Shown piece after piece: positions 9,220-18,081 of a stretch of DNA of 64,000 nucleotides (positions are counted from its first letter, which is position 1; the number at the start of each line of letters is the position of its first letter). Both the position numbers and the translations under genes were made by a program. Source of the DNA: Sphingomonas glaciei (GTDB lineage Bacteria; Pseudomonadota; Alphaproteobacteria; Sphingomonadales; Sphingomonadaceae); assembly GCF_023380025.1 (NCBI RefSeq), contig NZ_CP097253.1, positions 682,001 to 746,000 on the forward strand, written 5' to 3'. The notes under the pieces were generated by a model. The model did no database searches. It was not told where the DNA came from and saw nothing but the letters and a program-made list of their open reading frames with translations.

Positions 9220-10728
9220 ATGTCCGAACCCTTCTACATCACCACCGCCATCGCCTATCCCAATGGCCGTCCCCACATCGGCCACGCCTATGAGGCAATC
9301 GCCGCCGACGTTATCGCCCGCTTCATGCGGGCCCAAGGCCGCGACGTGCGCCTGGTCACCGGCACCGACGAACATGGCCTGAAGATGGTCCAGACCGCCC
9401 GCGGGAAGAACCGCGATACGCTCGTGTTCGCCGACGAAATGTCGGGTCATTTCCGTGCGATGTGCGAAGCTCTTGCGATCAGCTATGACGCTTTCGTCCG
9501 CACCACCGAACAACGTCACCACTCCGCCAGCATCGCGTTGTGGAAGGCGATGGAGGCCAATGGCGACCTCTACCTCGACCGCTACGAAGGTTGGTATTCG
9601 GTCCGTGACGAAGCCTATTATGACGAAAAGGAACTGATCCCGGGCGAGGGTGGCGAGAAGCTGTCCCCGCAGGGCACGCCGGTCGAATGGACGGTGGAAG
9701 AAAGCTGGTTCTTCAAGCTGTCCGCCTACGCCGACCACCTGCTCGCCCACTACGAGGCCAACCCCGACTTCATCCGTCCTGAAAGCCGCCGCAACGAGAT
9801 CGTCCGCTTCGTCGAAGGCGGTCTCAAGGACCTGAGCGTCAGCCGCACCAGCTTCGACTGGGGTGTCCCGGTCCCGGGCTCGCCCGGGCACGTCATGTAT
9901 GTCTGGGTCGATGCGCTCACCACTTACATGACCGGCGTCGGTTTCCCCGACGACCGCGCAGAGTATGACCGCTTCTGGCCCGCTGACCTCCATCTCATCG
10001 GCAAGGACATCGTCCGCTTTCACGCGGTCTACTGGCCCGCCTTCCTGATGAGCGCCAAGTTGCCGCTGCCCAAGGCGCTGTTCGGCCACGGCTTCCTGCT
10101 CGCCCGCGGCGAGAAGATGTCGAAAAGTCTCGGCAACGTGGTCGACCCGATGGCGCTGGCCGACACTTACGGCGTCGACTCCCTGCGCTATTTCCTGATG
10201 CGCGAAGTCAGCTTCGGGCAGGACGGCAGCTATTCGGACGAAGCGATCGTCACCCGCTGCAATGCCGAACTCGCCAACAGCTTTGGCAACCTCGCGCAGC
10301 GCACCTTCTCGATGATCGTGAAGAACCTCGACGGCGCCGTGCCGCCCGCCGGTTCCGCTGCCGACGATGCCGCGCTCCTCGCCAAGGTCGCCGAAGCCGA
10401 GGACGGCGCCAAGGCCCGCTTCGCCGATTACGACTTCTCCGCCGGGCTCGAAGCCTGGATGACTGCGGTGTTCGCTGCCAACGCCTATGTCGACGCGCAG
10501 GCACCGTGGGCGCTGCGCAAGACCGACCCGGCGCGGATGGCCGAGGTCCTCGGCACCCTCGCGGTCGCTGTCGAGCGTCTCGGTGCGGTCGTCGCTCCGG
10601 TCGTCCCCGGCTCCATCGCCAAACTTGACGCCTATCTCGCTGAAGGCCGCGCCGCTGGCCGCCTGTCGTCGCCGAGCCCGATCTTCCCCCGCCTCGAACT
10701 GGTTCCTGCGGAGGAGGCCGAGTCGTGA
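9220..10728 (+). CDS. metG: Methionyl-tRNA synthetase
   Basis: 502-residue class I synthetase that charges tRNA-Met. Signature HIGH at 19-22 and KMSKS at 299-303 are intact, with the catalytic Rossmann fold between and an anticodon-binding helical domain after about 340. The connective region (120-165) lacks the paired cysteines of the zinc knuckle, placing it in the zinc-less, shorter MetRS subclass; there is also no C-terminal tRNA-binding (OB-fold) extension. It starts 46 bp after holB and overlaps tatD by 4 nt. Confidence 0.97.
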   Translation: MSEPFYITTAIAYPNGRPHIGHAYEAIAADVIARFMRAQGRDVRLVTGTDEHGLKMVQTARGKNRDTLVFADEMSGHFRAMCEALAISYDAFVRTTEQRHHSASIALWKAMEANGDLYLDRYEGWYSVRDEAYYDEKELIPGEGGEKLSPQGTPVEWTVEESWFFKLSAYADHLLAHYEANPDFIRPESRRNEIVRFVEGGLKDLSVSRTSFDWGVPVPGSPGHVMYVWVDALTTYMTGVGFPDDRAEYDRFWPADLHLIGKDIVRFHAVYWPAFLMSAKLPLPKALFGHGFLLARGEKMSKSLGNVVDPMALADTYGVDSLRYFLMREVSFGQDGSYSDEAIVTRCNAELANSFGNLAQRTFSMIVKNLDGAVPPAGSAADDAALLAKVAEAEDGAKARFADYDFSAGLEAWMTAVFAANAYVDAQAPWALRKTDPARMAEVLGTLAVAVERLGAVVAPVVPGSIAKLDAYLAEGRAAGRLSSPSPIFPRLELVPAEEAES

Positions 10729-11510
10729 CCCTGATCGACAGCCACTGCCACCTCAACTACCCGGGCCTAGTCGAGCGCGAAGACGAAGTGCTGAACAGCG
10801 CCCGCGCCCGCGGCGTCTCAGGCTTCCTTAATATCTCGACCCGCCAGCGCGAATGGGCCGAGGTCGTCGCGGCGACCGAGCGTCACCCCGACGTCTGGGC
10901 CTCGATCGGCGTCCACCCTCACGAAGCCGACGCCCACCCCGACCTGGGCACCGCCGCGCTGGTCGAGGCTGCTGCGCATTCTCGGGTCGTCGCCATCGGC
11001 GAATGCGGGCTCGATTATTATTACGACAAGTCCGACCGTGACAGCCAAAAGGCCCGCTTCCGCGCCCAGATTGAGGCCGCTCGCCAGGCCGACCTCCCGC
11101 TCATCATCCACACCCGCGACGCCGAGGAGGACACCGCCGCGATCCTCACCGAGGAGGCCGCGAGGGGAGGGGTGAGGGGTGTCCTGCACTGCTTCACCGG
11201 TACCCAGTGGCTGGCCGACCGGGGGCTCGACATCGGCTTGTATGTCTCGCTGTCCGGCATCGTCACCTTCAAGAATGCCAAGGACTTGCAGGCCATCGCC
11301 AAGACCATCCCTGTAGACCGCCTGCTGGTCGAGACTGACTCGCCTTTCCTTGCCCCAGTGCCCAACCGCGGCAAACAGTGCGAGCCGGCGTTCGTCGCTG
11401 ATACCGCCGCCTTTGTCGCCGGCCTGCGCGACGTTTCGCCCGATCAGCTGGCGGCGACCACCACCGCCAATTTCTTCCGCTTGTTCAACAAGGCGGCGCC
11501 AGCCCGGTGA
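10725..11510 (+). CDS. tatD: TatD family metal-dependent hydrolase/DNase
   Basis: 261 residues, a TIM-barrel amidohydrolase-type fold. Metal-binding motifs are in order: SHCHL near the N-terminus, GECGLDYYY, HTRDAEED, LHCFTG and ETDSPFLAP. TatD proteins are cytoplasmic Mg-dependent 3'-5' exonucleases implicated in DNA repair or quality control. GTG start at 10725 overlaps metG (GTGA); the next gene overlaps in the same way, so metG, tatD and the MBL protein are translationally coupled. Substrate within the family is not resolved. Confidence 0.93.
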   Translation: MTLIDSHCHLNYPGLVEREDEVLNSARARGVSGFLNISTRQREWAEVVAATERHPDVWASIGVHPHEADAHPDLGTAALVEAAAHSRVVAIGECGLDYYYDKSDRDSQKARFRAQIEAARQADLPLIIHTRDAEEDTAAILTEEAARGGVRGVLHCFTGTQWLADRGLDIGLYVSLSGIVTFKNAKDLQAIAKTIPVDRLLVETDSPFLAPVPNRGKQCEPAFVADTAAFVAGLRDVSPDQLAATTTANFFRLFNKAAPAR

Positions 11511-12271
11511 AGCTGCGCATTCTCGGTTCGGGCACCAGCTCGGGCGTACCCCGGATCGGTAACGACTGGGGCAGCGTCGATCCTGCCGAACCGAAAAATC
11601 GCCGGCTGCGGGCCTCAGCGCTGGTTACTCTTGGCGCAGAGCGGATCCTGATCGACGCCGGTCCCGACCTGCGCGAACAGCTCAACGCCGCCGGGGTGGG
11701 GGAGGTCGACCGGGTCGTCATCACCCACGACCATGCTGACCACATCCACGGCCTCGACGACCTGCGCCAGGTCGCCCACAATCGCGGCGATCAGGTTCCG
11801 GTCCACGGCCGCGCCGACCTTTTCGATCGGCTGCACTCGCGCTTTCATTACCTATTCAATGGCAATGCGCTCTATCCGGCGGTCTGCCGCACCCACCACA
11901 TCGACGGCGACTGGAACATCGATGGCACGCGCGTGCGTTTCGTAGATCAGCCGCACGGCCGCATTACCAGCCTCGGCCTGCGCTTTGACGAGGGGGAGAG
12001 GAGCCTCGTCTACGCCATCGACTATGTCGAGCTGACCGACGCCATGGCGTCACTTTACGAGAGCGCTGACATCTGGGTGTCGGACTGTCTGCGCCGCCGC
12101 CCGCATCCCACTCATGCCCATCTCGACGCCGTGCTCGGCTGGGCGCGCGACCTCAAGGTGGGTCACCTGGTCTTGTCGCACCTCGACAACAGCATGGACC
12201 ATGCCCAACTAGTGTCCGAACTGCCTGACTGGGTCGAACCGGCCTTCGACGGGCTCGAGCTGGAGCTTTGA
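11507..12271 (+). CDS. MBL-fold metallo-hydrolase (PhnP-like)
   Basis: 254-residue metallo-beta-lactamase-fold protein. The dinuclear metal signature THDHADHIHG lies at 73-82; further metal ligands are expected in VSDCLRRRPHPTHAH and the terminal LSHLDNSMDH. The start KLRILGSGTSSGVPRIG is typical of PhnP/RNase Z-like phosphodiesterases. No phn genes are nearby, and it is the usual partner gene after tatD in this operon, so a housekeeping nucleotide or RNA phosphodiesterase role is more likely than phosphonate use. GTG start overlaps the tatD stop. Confidence 0.88.
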   Translation: MKLRILGSGTSSGVPRIGNDWGSVDPAEPKNRRLRASALVTLGAERILIDAGPDLREQLNAAGVGEVDRVVITHDHADHIHGLDDLRQVAHNRGDQVPVHGRADLFDRLHSRFHYLFNGNALYPAVCRTHHIDGDWNIDGTRVRFVDQPHGRITSLGLRFDEGERSLVYAIDYVELTDAMASLYESADIWVSDCLRRRPHPTHAHLDAVLGWARDLKVGHLVLSHLDNSMDHAQLVSELPDWVEPAFDGLELEL

Positions 12272-12281
12272 TTTCAACGCG

Positions 12282-12872
12282 ATGGACGACGGCCAGCTTC
12301 CCAACGCCCTGATCTTGCTGGTCATGCTGGTATTCATCGCCACCAGCCTGGTCGGACGCGGCCTCAGCGCCGGCAAGGCGGCCAGGATGGGCTTCGCGTG
12401 GATCGGCATCTTTGCGGTCGTCTTTGCCCTGTTCGCCTTTCGCGTCGAGTTCGGAGCGATCGGTGCGCGGCTGGAAAGCGAGGCGCTGGGCGATGCTCCG
12501 GCGGAGGTCAGCGGCGGCGCGGTGCGTATTGCCAAGCGCGACGATGGCCACTTCTGGGTCGACGGCAAGGTCAACGACCGTGAAGCCCGCTTCCTGGTCG
12601 ACAGCGGCGCCACAACCACGACTATCTCGGCTGATCTCGCGACCGCCGCCGGTCTCGAGCCCGGGATGCGCGGCAATGTCGTCAGCACCGCCAACGGCTC
12701 CGTGTTCATGCCGCGCGTGACCGCCGGACTGGTCGAGATCGGCCCGATCCGTCGCGTCGACAAGTCGGTCAACATCAACCCCAATGACGGCGTCAACGTG
12801 CTCGGAATGGACTTTCTGTCCAGCCTCAGCAGCTGGGGCGTGCAGGGCAACACCCTGGTCCTGCAGCCTTGA
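12282..12872 (+). CDS. Retropepsin-like aspartic protease, membrane-anchored (first of tandem pair)
   Basis: 196 residues with two N-terminal hydrophobic segments (about 8-25 and 38-55), then a soluble aspartic-protease half-domain. The active-site motif is FLVDSGATTTTIS, with DSGAT at 107-111, followed by the flap-like VSTANG and the end motif NVLGMDFLSSLSSWGV. It matches the bacterial clan AA family of single-lobed, retroviral-type proteases (TIGR02281-like), which act as dimers; the catalytic domain is probably periplasmic. It is followed by a close paralogue whose ATG overlaps its TGA (TGATG). Substrate unknown. Confidence 0.85.
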   Translation: MDDGQLPNALILLVMLVFIATSLVGRGLSAGKAARMGFAWIGIFAVVFALFAFRVEFGAIGARLESEALGDAPAEVSGGAVRIAKRDDGHFWVDGKVNDREARFLVDSGATTTTISADLATAAGLEPGMRGNVVSTANGSVFMPRVTAGLVEIGPIRRVDKSVNINPNDGVNVLGMDFLSSLSSWGVQGNTLVLQP

Positions 12873-13465
12873 TGGTGACCAACGATCTCCAGCTTGGCGG
12901 GCTTTACCTGCTGATGGCCGTCATGCTGGTCGCGGGTGCGCTGATCGGCCGGCGCGCTCCGCTCGCCAAGGGCATTACGTCGGTGCTGGCGTTCCTGGTC
13001 ATCTTCGGCGCAGGCTTCATTGTCTTCAGCTTCCGTGACGATCTCAATTATGTCGCGCAGCGGCTGGAGGCCGAGGCGACCGGCAAGCCGGTCCAGCTCG
13101 CCGGCGACGTCATTCGCGTGCCACTGGCGGTCGATGGCCATTTCTGGATCCAGGCCGAAGTGAACGGCGTGCCGGTGGACTTCCTGATCGACAGCGGCGC
13201 GACCATGACCACCGTCGGGCGCAAGACCGCGGCGCTGGCCGGACTGCCGATCAGCGACCAGCGCAATCAATTGGTCCGAACCGGCAACGGCCTGATCCGC
13301 GTCGCCAGCGGCCGCGCAGACACCGTCAGCGTGGGCGATATCGAACGCCGCAACGTCCGCATGTTCATTGCCGACGGAGACGAGCTCAATGTGTTGGGCA
13401 TGAATTATCTCACCAGTCTGACCCGCTGGAGCGTGGAAGGGCGCTGGCTGGTGTTGGAAGGCTGA
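12872..13465 (+). CDS. Retropepsin-like aspartic protease, membrane-anchored (second of tandem pair)
   Basis: 197 residues with the same plan as its upstream neighbour: two hydrophobic segments (about 9-26 and 35-54), then DFLIDSGATMTTVG with DSGAT at 108-112, and a C-terminal LNVLGMNYLTSLTRWSVEG. The two proteins align end to end (for example VDGHFWIQAEVNG here against DDGHFWVDGKVND there), so they arose by tandem duplication and have diverged well beyond a recent copy. The ATG at 12872 overlaps the previous stop; a TTG at 12869 is possible but less likely. The pair could form heterodimers. Confidence 0.84.
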   Translation: MVTNDLQLGGLYLLMAVMLVAGALIGRRAPLAKGITSVLAFLVIFGAGFIVFSFRDDLNYVAQRLEAEATGKPVQLAGDVIRVPLAVDGHFWIQAEVNGVPVDFLIDSGATMTTVGRKTAALAGLPISDQRNQLVRTGNGLIRVASGRADTVSVGDIERRNVRMFIADGDELNVLGMNYLTSLTRWSVEGRWLVLEG

Positions 13466-13492
13466 CCCCTAGTTTCCAACCAGCGCTTTACA

Positions 13493-13506
13493 TAATATAT
13501 ATTATC
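13493..13506 (+). promoter_or_regulatory. AT-rich palindrome in the mazG upstream region
   Basis: The 131-bp gap between the second protease gene and mazG holds a strikingly AT-rich, self-complementary 14-mer (ATAATATATATTAT) in otherwise GC-rich DNA. It offers good -10-like sequences on both strands and lies about 90 bp before the mazG ATG. The promoter role is inferred; no matching -35 is convincing. Confidence 0.4.
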
Positions 13507-13596
13507 AGACTGACGGAGTGTTCTGATTGGTTTGTCCTCGGCCCTTGGCGACGAGTGCCGATTGCTTCCGCGGCGTGTTCCCCGCAAGAACTGCCC

Positions 13597-14370
13597 ATGA
13601 CGCACTCCACCGCGATCCAGCCCGATGCTTTAGATGCCCTAGCACGGCTTATGGCCGTCATGGTCCGGCTGCGTGATCCCGAGCACGGCTGCGAGTGGGA
13701 CAGGGTCCAGACCTTCGCGACCATCGCGCCCTATACGATCGAGGAAGCTTACGAGGTCGCCGATGCGATCGCGCGCGACGATCTCCACGACCTCAAGGAC
13801 GAACTCGGTGATCTCGCGCTGCAGATCGTCTTCCACGCCCAGATGGCTGCCGAGGACGGGCAGTTCACCTTGTCCGAAGTTCTCGACGGCATCAGCGACA
13901 AGATGGAGCGTCGCCATCCGCATATCTTCGGTGACGATCCGACCGGCGGTCATCATCGCTGGGAAGAGATCAAGGCGGCCGAGCGCGCCGCCAAGGCGGA
14001 CGATCCGAGCGTGCTTGCCGGCGTCGCACTTGCGCTTCCGGCGCTCGAACGCGCCGCCAAGCTGCAGAAACGTGCCGCTCGAACCGGTTTCGATTGGCCC
14101 GACGTTGAAGGTCCGCGGGCCAAGATACTGGAAGAACTCGAAGAAGTCGCCGGAGCGACGAACGACGAGGAGCGCGAGGAGGAAATCGGCGACCTTCTGT
14201 TTGCCGTGGTCAACCTCGCTCGCTTCCACGGGATCAATCCCGAGGAAGCCCTACGCAAGGGCAATGCCAAATTCGAGCGCCGCTTTCGCGCAATCGAAGC
14301 CGCTCCCGGCTTCACCGGCATGACCCTCGACGAGCAGGAGCAACTCTGGATCGCGCAGAAGGCGCGCTGA
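13597..14370 (+). CDS. mazG: Nucleoside triphosphate pyrophosphohydrolase MazG
   Basis: 257 residues from the ATG at 13597; an upstream in-frame start at 13555 exists but adds 14 residues not typical of the family. Two MazG all-alpha domains are visible: the first with WDRVQTFATIAPYTIEEAYEVADAI and the metal-binding DELGDLALQIVFHAQMA, the second with ILEELEEVAGA and EEEIGDLLFAVVNLARF. MazG hydrolyses NTPs, dNTPs and possibly (p)ppGpp precursors to monophosphates and PPi. It ends one base before trmL, so the two are probably cotranscribed. Confidence 0.95.
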   Translation: MTHSTAIQPDALDALARLMAVMVRLRDPEHGCEWDRVQTFATIAPYTIEEAYEVADAIARDDLHDLKDELGDLALQIVFHAQMAAEDGQFTLSEVLDGISDKMERRHPHIFGDDPTGGHHRWEEIKAAERAAKADDPSVLAGVALALPALERAAKLQKRAARTGFDWPDVEGPRAKILEELEEVAGATNDEEREEEIGDLLFAVVNLARFHGINPEEALRKGNAKFERRFRAIEAAPGFTGMTLDEQEQLWIAQKAR

Positions 14371-14371
14371 G

Positions 14372-14827
14372 ATGCGGGTCGCGCTGTTCGAGCCCGAGAT
14401 CGCGGGCAATGTCGGTGCGGTGCTTCGGCTAGGCGCTTGCCTGGGCGTGCCGGTCGACCTGATCGAGCCGATGGGCTTCGCCTGGGACGATCGCCGGGTG
14501 CGGCGGACGGCGATGGACTATATCGACCAAGTCGAGATCACTCGACACCGCGACTTCGCCGCTTTCCGGGAGGCCAACCCCGCCGGGCGCCTCGTCCTCT
14601 TTTCGAGCAAGGCCACGCTGTCGCCCTATCACCAAGCCTTCAAAGCCGACGATATCCTGCTGTTCGGTAAGGAAAGTGCAGGCGTTCCGGCGAATATCGC
14701 CGAGCAGTGCGAGGTCCACCTCCGAATTCCGATGCGCCCGCAGGTTCGTTCGCTCAACCTCGCCACATCGGCTGCGCTGGCGGTAGGAGAAGCACTCCGC
14801 CAGACGGGAGGATTCCCTCCGTCCTGA
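14372..14827 (+). CDS. trmL: tRNA (cytidine(34)-2'-O)-methyltransferase
   Basis: 151-residue SPOUT enzyme with the deep-knot signature. It starts MRVALFEPEIAGNVGAVLRL, has the SAM-site loop LLFGKESAGVP, and ends with the third SpoU motif IPMRPQVRSLNLATSAAL. The small size without an extra RNA-binding domain fits TrmL (YibK), which 2'-O-methylates the wobble base of tRNA-Leu isoacceptors. The ATG begins two bases after the mazG stop, and the gene converges on hflX. Confidence 0.93.
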   Translation: MRVALFEPEIAGNVGAVLRLGACLGVPVDLIEPMGFAWDDRRVRRTAMDYIDQVEITRHRDFAAFREANPAGRLVLFSSKATLSPYHQAFKADDILLFGKESAGVPANIAEQCEVHLRIPMRPQVRSLNLATSAALAVGEALRQTGGFPPS

Positions 14828-14840
14828 CGGACTTGGCACG

Positions 14841-16145
14841 CTACAGGCCCTGCCAGCGTTGCCAATTCTCGGGACTGAGCCGCACCACGACGAACATTTC
14901 GTCGCCCTCGTTGCGGCTGTCGAGCACCTCGCCGCGGCTGTGCAGCCAGGCGAGCTTGCCGCCCTCTCCCGCCGACAGCCGGAGGTGATGAACCGTGGCG
15001 CCTTCGCGCAGCAGATCGGCGACGCGTCCCGCCAGCCGGTCCTCCCCCTCACCGGTTAGTGCCGACAGGGTGATGACGTCATCGCGCCGGTCGGCCTCAT
15101 TCTCGACCGCGGCGCGCTCGTCGCCCGTGATCAGGTCGACCTTGTTCCACACCTCCAGCCGCGGCGGGCTGTCCTCCCCTTCCCCCAGTCCGAGGTCGGC
15201 GAGCACCTGCTCGACGTCCGCCTTTTGCGCATCGCTGTCGGGATGGTGGATGTCGCGCACATGGAGGATGAGGTCGGCCGAGGCCACCTCTTCCAGCGTC
15301 GCTCGGAAAGCCGCGACCAGCTCGGTCGGCAGGTTAGACACGAAGCCCACCGTGTCCGACAGGATCGCCTTGTCGAACCCGGGCAGCTGGATCTCGCGCA
15401 TGGTCGGATCGAGCGTCGCGAACAGCAGATCCTCGGCCAGCACGGTGGCGCGGGTCAGGCGATTGAACAGGGTCGACTTGCCGGCATTGGTGTAACCGAC
15501 CAGCGCGATCACCGGCCACGGCGCCCTCTTGCGGCGATCGCGGTGCAGCGCGCGGGTACGCTTGACCTGTTCGAGCTCCTTGCGGATCCGGGCCATGCGG
15601 TCGCGGATCAGGCGGCGATCGGCCTCGATCTGGGTTTCGCCCGGTCCGCCGAGAAAGCCGAAGCCGCCGCGCTGGCGCTCGAGGTGGGTCCAGCTGCGCA
15701 CCAGCCGCCCGGCCTGATAGTCGAGATGGGCAAGTTCGACCTGCAGCCGCCCTTCCGCCGTGGCGGCACGCTCGCCGAAGATCTCGAGGATCAGGCCGGT
15801 CCGGTCGATCACCTTCGCCTTGGTGCCGTCCTCGAGATTTTTCTGCTGCACCGGTGTCAGCGCCGCATCGACCACCAGCACCTTGGCCTCGGCCGCTTCG
15901 GCGAGCGACGCGATCTCCTCGACCTGGCCCTTGCCGAATAAGGTAGCGGGTCTCGGCTGGCGAATACGGAAGGACACGCGGTCGACGACGTCGAGGCTGA
16001 TCGCCTCCGCCAATCCTGCTGCCTCGTCCAGACGTGCATCGGTGGTCCGGGCGTTGGTTTCACCCGAGCGATCGGGAAGCACCACCAGCGCCCGCTCGCC
16101 GCGGCGCAGGCCGTCCCCGCCGGCACGATCGAAGCCAGTGCTCAT
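14841..16145 (-). CDS. hflX: GTPase HflX
   Basis: 434 residues. The HflX N-terminal nucleotide-binding domain and its Gly-rich segment ([19 protein letters not shown], 160-178) precede a coiled helical hairpin and the G domain: G1 GYTNAGKST (217-225), G3 DTVGF, and G4 NKVD. HflX is a ribosome-associated GTPase that splits stalled 70S ribosomes under stress. The start overlaps the hfq stop by 4 nt, preserving the classic hfq-hflX coupling. Confidence 0.95.
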   Translation of the reverse strand: MSTGFDRAGGDGLRRGERALVVLPDRSGETNARTTDARLDEAAGLAEAISLDVVDRVSFRIRQPRPATLFGKGQVEEIASLAEAAEAKVLVVDAALTPVQQKNLEDGTKAKVIDRTGLILEIFGERAATAEGRLQVELAHLDYQAGRLVRSWTHLERQRGGFGFLGGPGETQIEADRRLIRDRMARIRKELEQVKRTRALHRDRRKRAPWPVIALVGYTNAGKSTLFNRLTRATVLAEDLLFATLDPTMREIQLPGFDKAILSDTVGFVSNLPTELVAAFRATLEEVASADLILHVRDIHHPDSDAQKADVEQVLADLGLGEGEDSPPRLEVWNKVDLITGDERAAVENEADRRDDVITLSALTGEGEDRLAGRVADLLREGATVHHLRLSAGEGGKLAWLHSRGEVLDSRNEGDEMFVVVRLSPENWQRWQGL

Positions 16146-16648
16146 CGCCTCGGCTCCTCACCGTCGCCATCGGGATCGGCCGCGCCGAGCTGGAGCGAGG
16201 TCGCCGGCTGCATGGTCGACACCGCATGCTTGTACACCAGTTGCACCTGCTGGCCGCGCCCGAGCAGCATCGAGAAGCGATTGAACGCCACCACTTCGCC
16301 CTGCAGCATGACACCATTGACCAGGAACACCGTCATCGCCGATCGCTCACGGATGGCGGCGGCGAGGAACAGATCCTGCAAGGTCGCCCTCCCCTCCTCC
16401 AGCCCGTCGCCGCGGAAGCTGGCGAGGTCGATGTCGTCGGGCATTTCGGCCGGGAGAATGGTCGACATGGCATGCTTGTAGATGAGCTGCGCCACGCCTT
16501 CGCGACGGAGCAGCAGCGAGAAGGCGTCGAACCAGGTGATCACGCCACTAAGCTTGACGCCCTTGACCAGGAAGATGGTCACCGGGGTCTTGGAGCGGCG
16601 CAGACTGTTGAGAAAATGATCCTGCAGGCTGAGGGACTTGGACGGCAT
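16142..16648 (-). CDS. hfq: RNA chaperone Hfq with two tandem Sm domains
   Basis: 168 residues, about twice the usual Hfq length. Two complete Sm-like copies are present: residues 7-68 ([12 protein letters not shown]...KHAMSTILP) and 88-149 ([12 protein letters not shown]...KHAVSTMQP), joined by an acidic linker of about 20 residues, with an acidic tail. Each copy keeps the Sm1 glycine/valine pattern and the Sm2 YKHA motif (57-60 and 139-142). The lateral-rim arginines are good in copy 1 (LRRSK) but altered in copy 2 (IRERS). A pseudo-hexamer built from three chains is the natural inference. Double Hfq proteins are, to my knowledge, known from some Sphingomonadales. Coupled to hflX. Confidence 0.93.
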   Translation of the reverse strand: MPSKSLSLQDHFLNSLRRSKTPVTIFLVKGVKLSGVITWFDAFSLLLRREGVAQLIYKHAMSTILPAEMPDDIDLASFRGDGLEEGRATLQDLFLAAAIRERSAMTVFLVNGVMLQGEVVAFNRFSMLLGRGQQVQLVYKHAVSTMQPATSLQLGAADPDGDGEEPRR

Positions 16649-16688
16649 TGTTTGCTGTTCTTTTGATTATCGTTGCGAGTCTGAAGGT

Positions 16689-18080
16689 CTAACGCTCCTC
16701 CTCGCCATTCTGTCCCTTGTCACCGAGACCCAGCGCCTTAAGCTTCCGGTGCAGCGCCGAGCGCTCCATTCCGATGAAGCTCGCGGTGCGGCTGATGTTG
16801 CCCGAGAAGCGCCGGATCTGGACCCGCAGATATTCACGCTCGAAGCTCTCCCGAGCTTCGCGCAGCGGCGAACCCATGATCGACAGCGTGGCCGAGGACA
16901 GACCGCCCGACCCGCCACTGTCGAGCACCTCGGTCGGAAGCATGTCGACGTCGATCCGCGCCAGCCGGTCGGTCGGCGCCATGATCACGGTCCGCTCGAT
17001 AATGTTCCGCAACTGGCGGACGTTGCCGGGCCAGTCATGCGCCTGGAGCGCCGCCAGCGCCTCGTCGGACAGGTTGGGCGGGGGCATCCGCCGTTCGGCC
17101 GCGAACCGAGCAAGATAATGGGCGCTCAGCTCCGGAATGTCCTCGCGCCGTTCGCGCAGCGGCGGGATGCGTACCGGTACGACGTTGAGGCGGTAATAGA
17201 GGTCTTCGCGGAAGCGTCCGGCGGCAATCTCTTCCGACAGGTTGCGCGAGGTGGCCGACAGCACCCGCACATCGACCTTGACCGGACGCTGCCCGCCGAC
17301 CCGGGTGAAGCTCTGGTCGGTGAGCACCCGCAGAATCTTGCCCTGCGTGGTCGGCGGCATGTCGGCAATCTCGTCAAGGAACAGCGTCCCGCCGTGCGCC
17401 TGCTCGAGGAAGCCGGGCCGTGCGACACCGTCACTGTCGGAGCCGAACAGCTCCTCCTCGACCCGGTCCGGGTCCATTCGCGCCGCCGCCACCGTGACGA
17501 ACGGGCCACCCGCGCGGGTGCTCCAGTTATGGATGGTGCGCGCGGCAATCTCCTTGCCGACGCCCGCCGGCCCGGTGATCAGCACCCGGCTGCCGGTCGG
17601 CGCGACCCGCTTGAGGGTCGCGCGGACGGTGTTGATGGCTATGGAGGAGCCATTGAGTTGATCATCGGTCCCAACCCGCAGCTTGAGGTCGGCGTTCTCG
17701 CGCCGCAGCCGGTCGGTCTCGGTCGCGCGCCCCACCAGGTGAAGCAGACGGCTGGCCTCGAACGGCTTTTCGATGAAGTCGATCGCGCCTTCGCGGATCG
17801 CGGCAACGGCGGTGTCGAGATTGCCGTGCCCGCTGATCATCAGCACCGGCAGCGAGGGATCGCGCCGCTTGACCTCTTCGAGCAACTGCAGCCCGTCCAT
17901 CCGCGAGCCCTGAAGCCACACGTCGAGCAGGACCAGGCTCGGTCGGCGGCTCTCGATCGCGTCGAGCGCTTCGGTCGAATTGCCCGCCGAGCGGACAGCA
18001 TAGCCCTCGTCCTCCAGAACTCCTGCTACCAGGTCACGGATGTCGGCCTCGTCGTCGACCACCAGCACTTCAAGTGCCAT
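16689..18080 (-). CDS. ntrX: NtrX-type response regulator
   Basis: 463 residues in three parts: receiver domain with phospho-acceptor Asp53 (LVLLDVWL), AAA+ domain with Walker A GPAGVGKE (170-177) and Walker B GTLFLDEIAD (231-240), and a C-terminal Fis-type helix-turn-helix (SRTASFIGMERSALHRKLKALG). The sigma-54-contact GAFTGA loop is missing: after ELFG the chain reads SDSDGVARPGFLEQAHGG. That absence is typical of alphaproteobacterial NtrX, which therefore probably does not activate sigma-54 in the classical way. It is preceded at 1 bp by ntrY, its cognate kinase gene. Confidence 0.93.
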   Translation of the reverse strand: MALEVLVVDDEADIRDLVAGVLEDEGYAVRSAGNSTEALDAIESRRPSLVLLDVWLQGSRMDGLQLLEEVKRRDPSLPVLMISGHGNLDTAVAAIREGAIDFIEKPFEASRLLHLVGRATETDRLRRENADLKLRVGTDDQLNGSSIAINTVRATLKRVAPTGSRVLITGPAGVGKEIAARTIHNWSTRAGGPFVTVAAARMDPDRVEEELFGSDSDGVARPGFLEQAHGGTLFLDEIADMPPTTQGKILRVLTDQSFTRVGGQRPVKVDVRVLSATSRNLSEEIAAGRFREDLYYRLNVVPVRIPPLRERREDIPELSAHYLARFAAERRMPPPNLSDEALAALQAHDWPGNVRQLRNIIERTVIMAPTDRLARIDVDMLPTEVLDSGGSGGLSSATLSIMGSPLREARESFEREYLRVQIRRFSGNISRTASFIGMERSALHRKLKALGLGDKGQNGEEER

Positions 18081-18081
18081 A

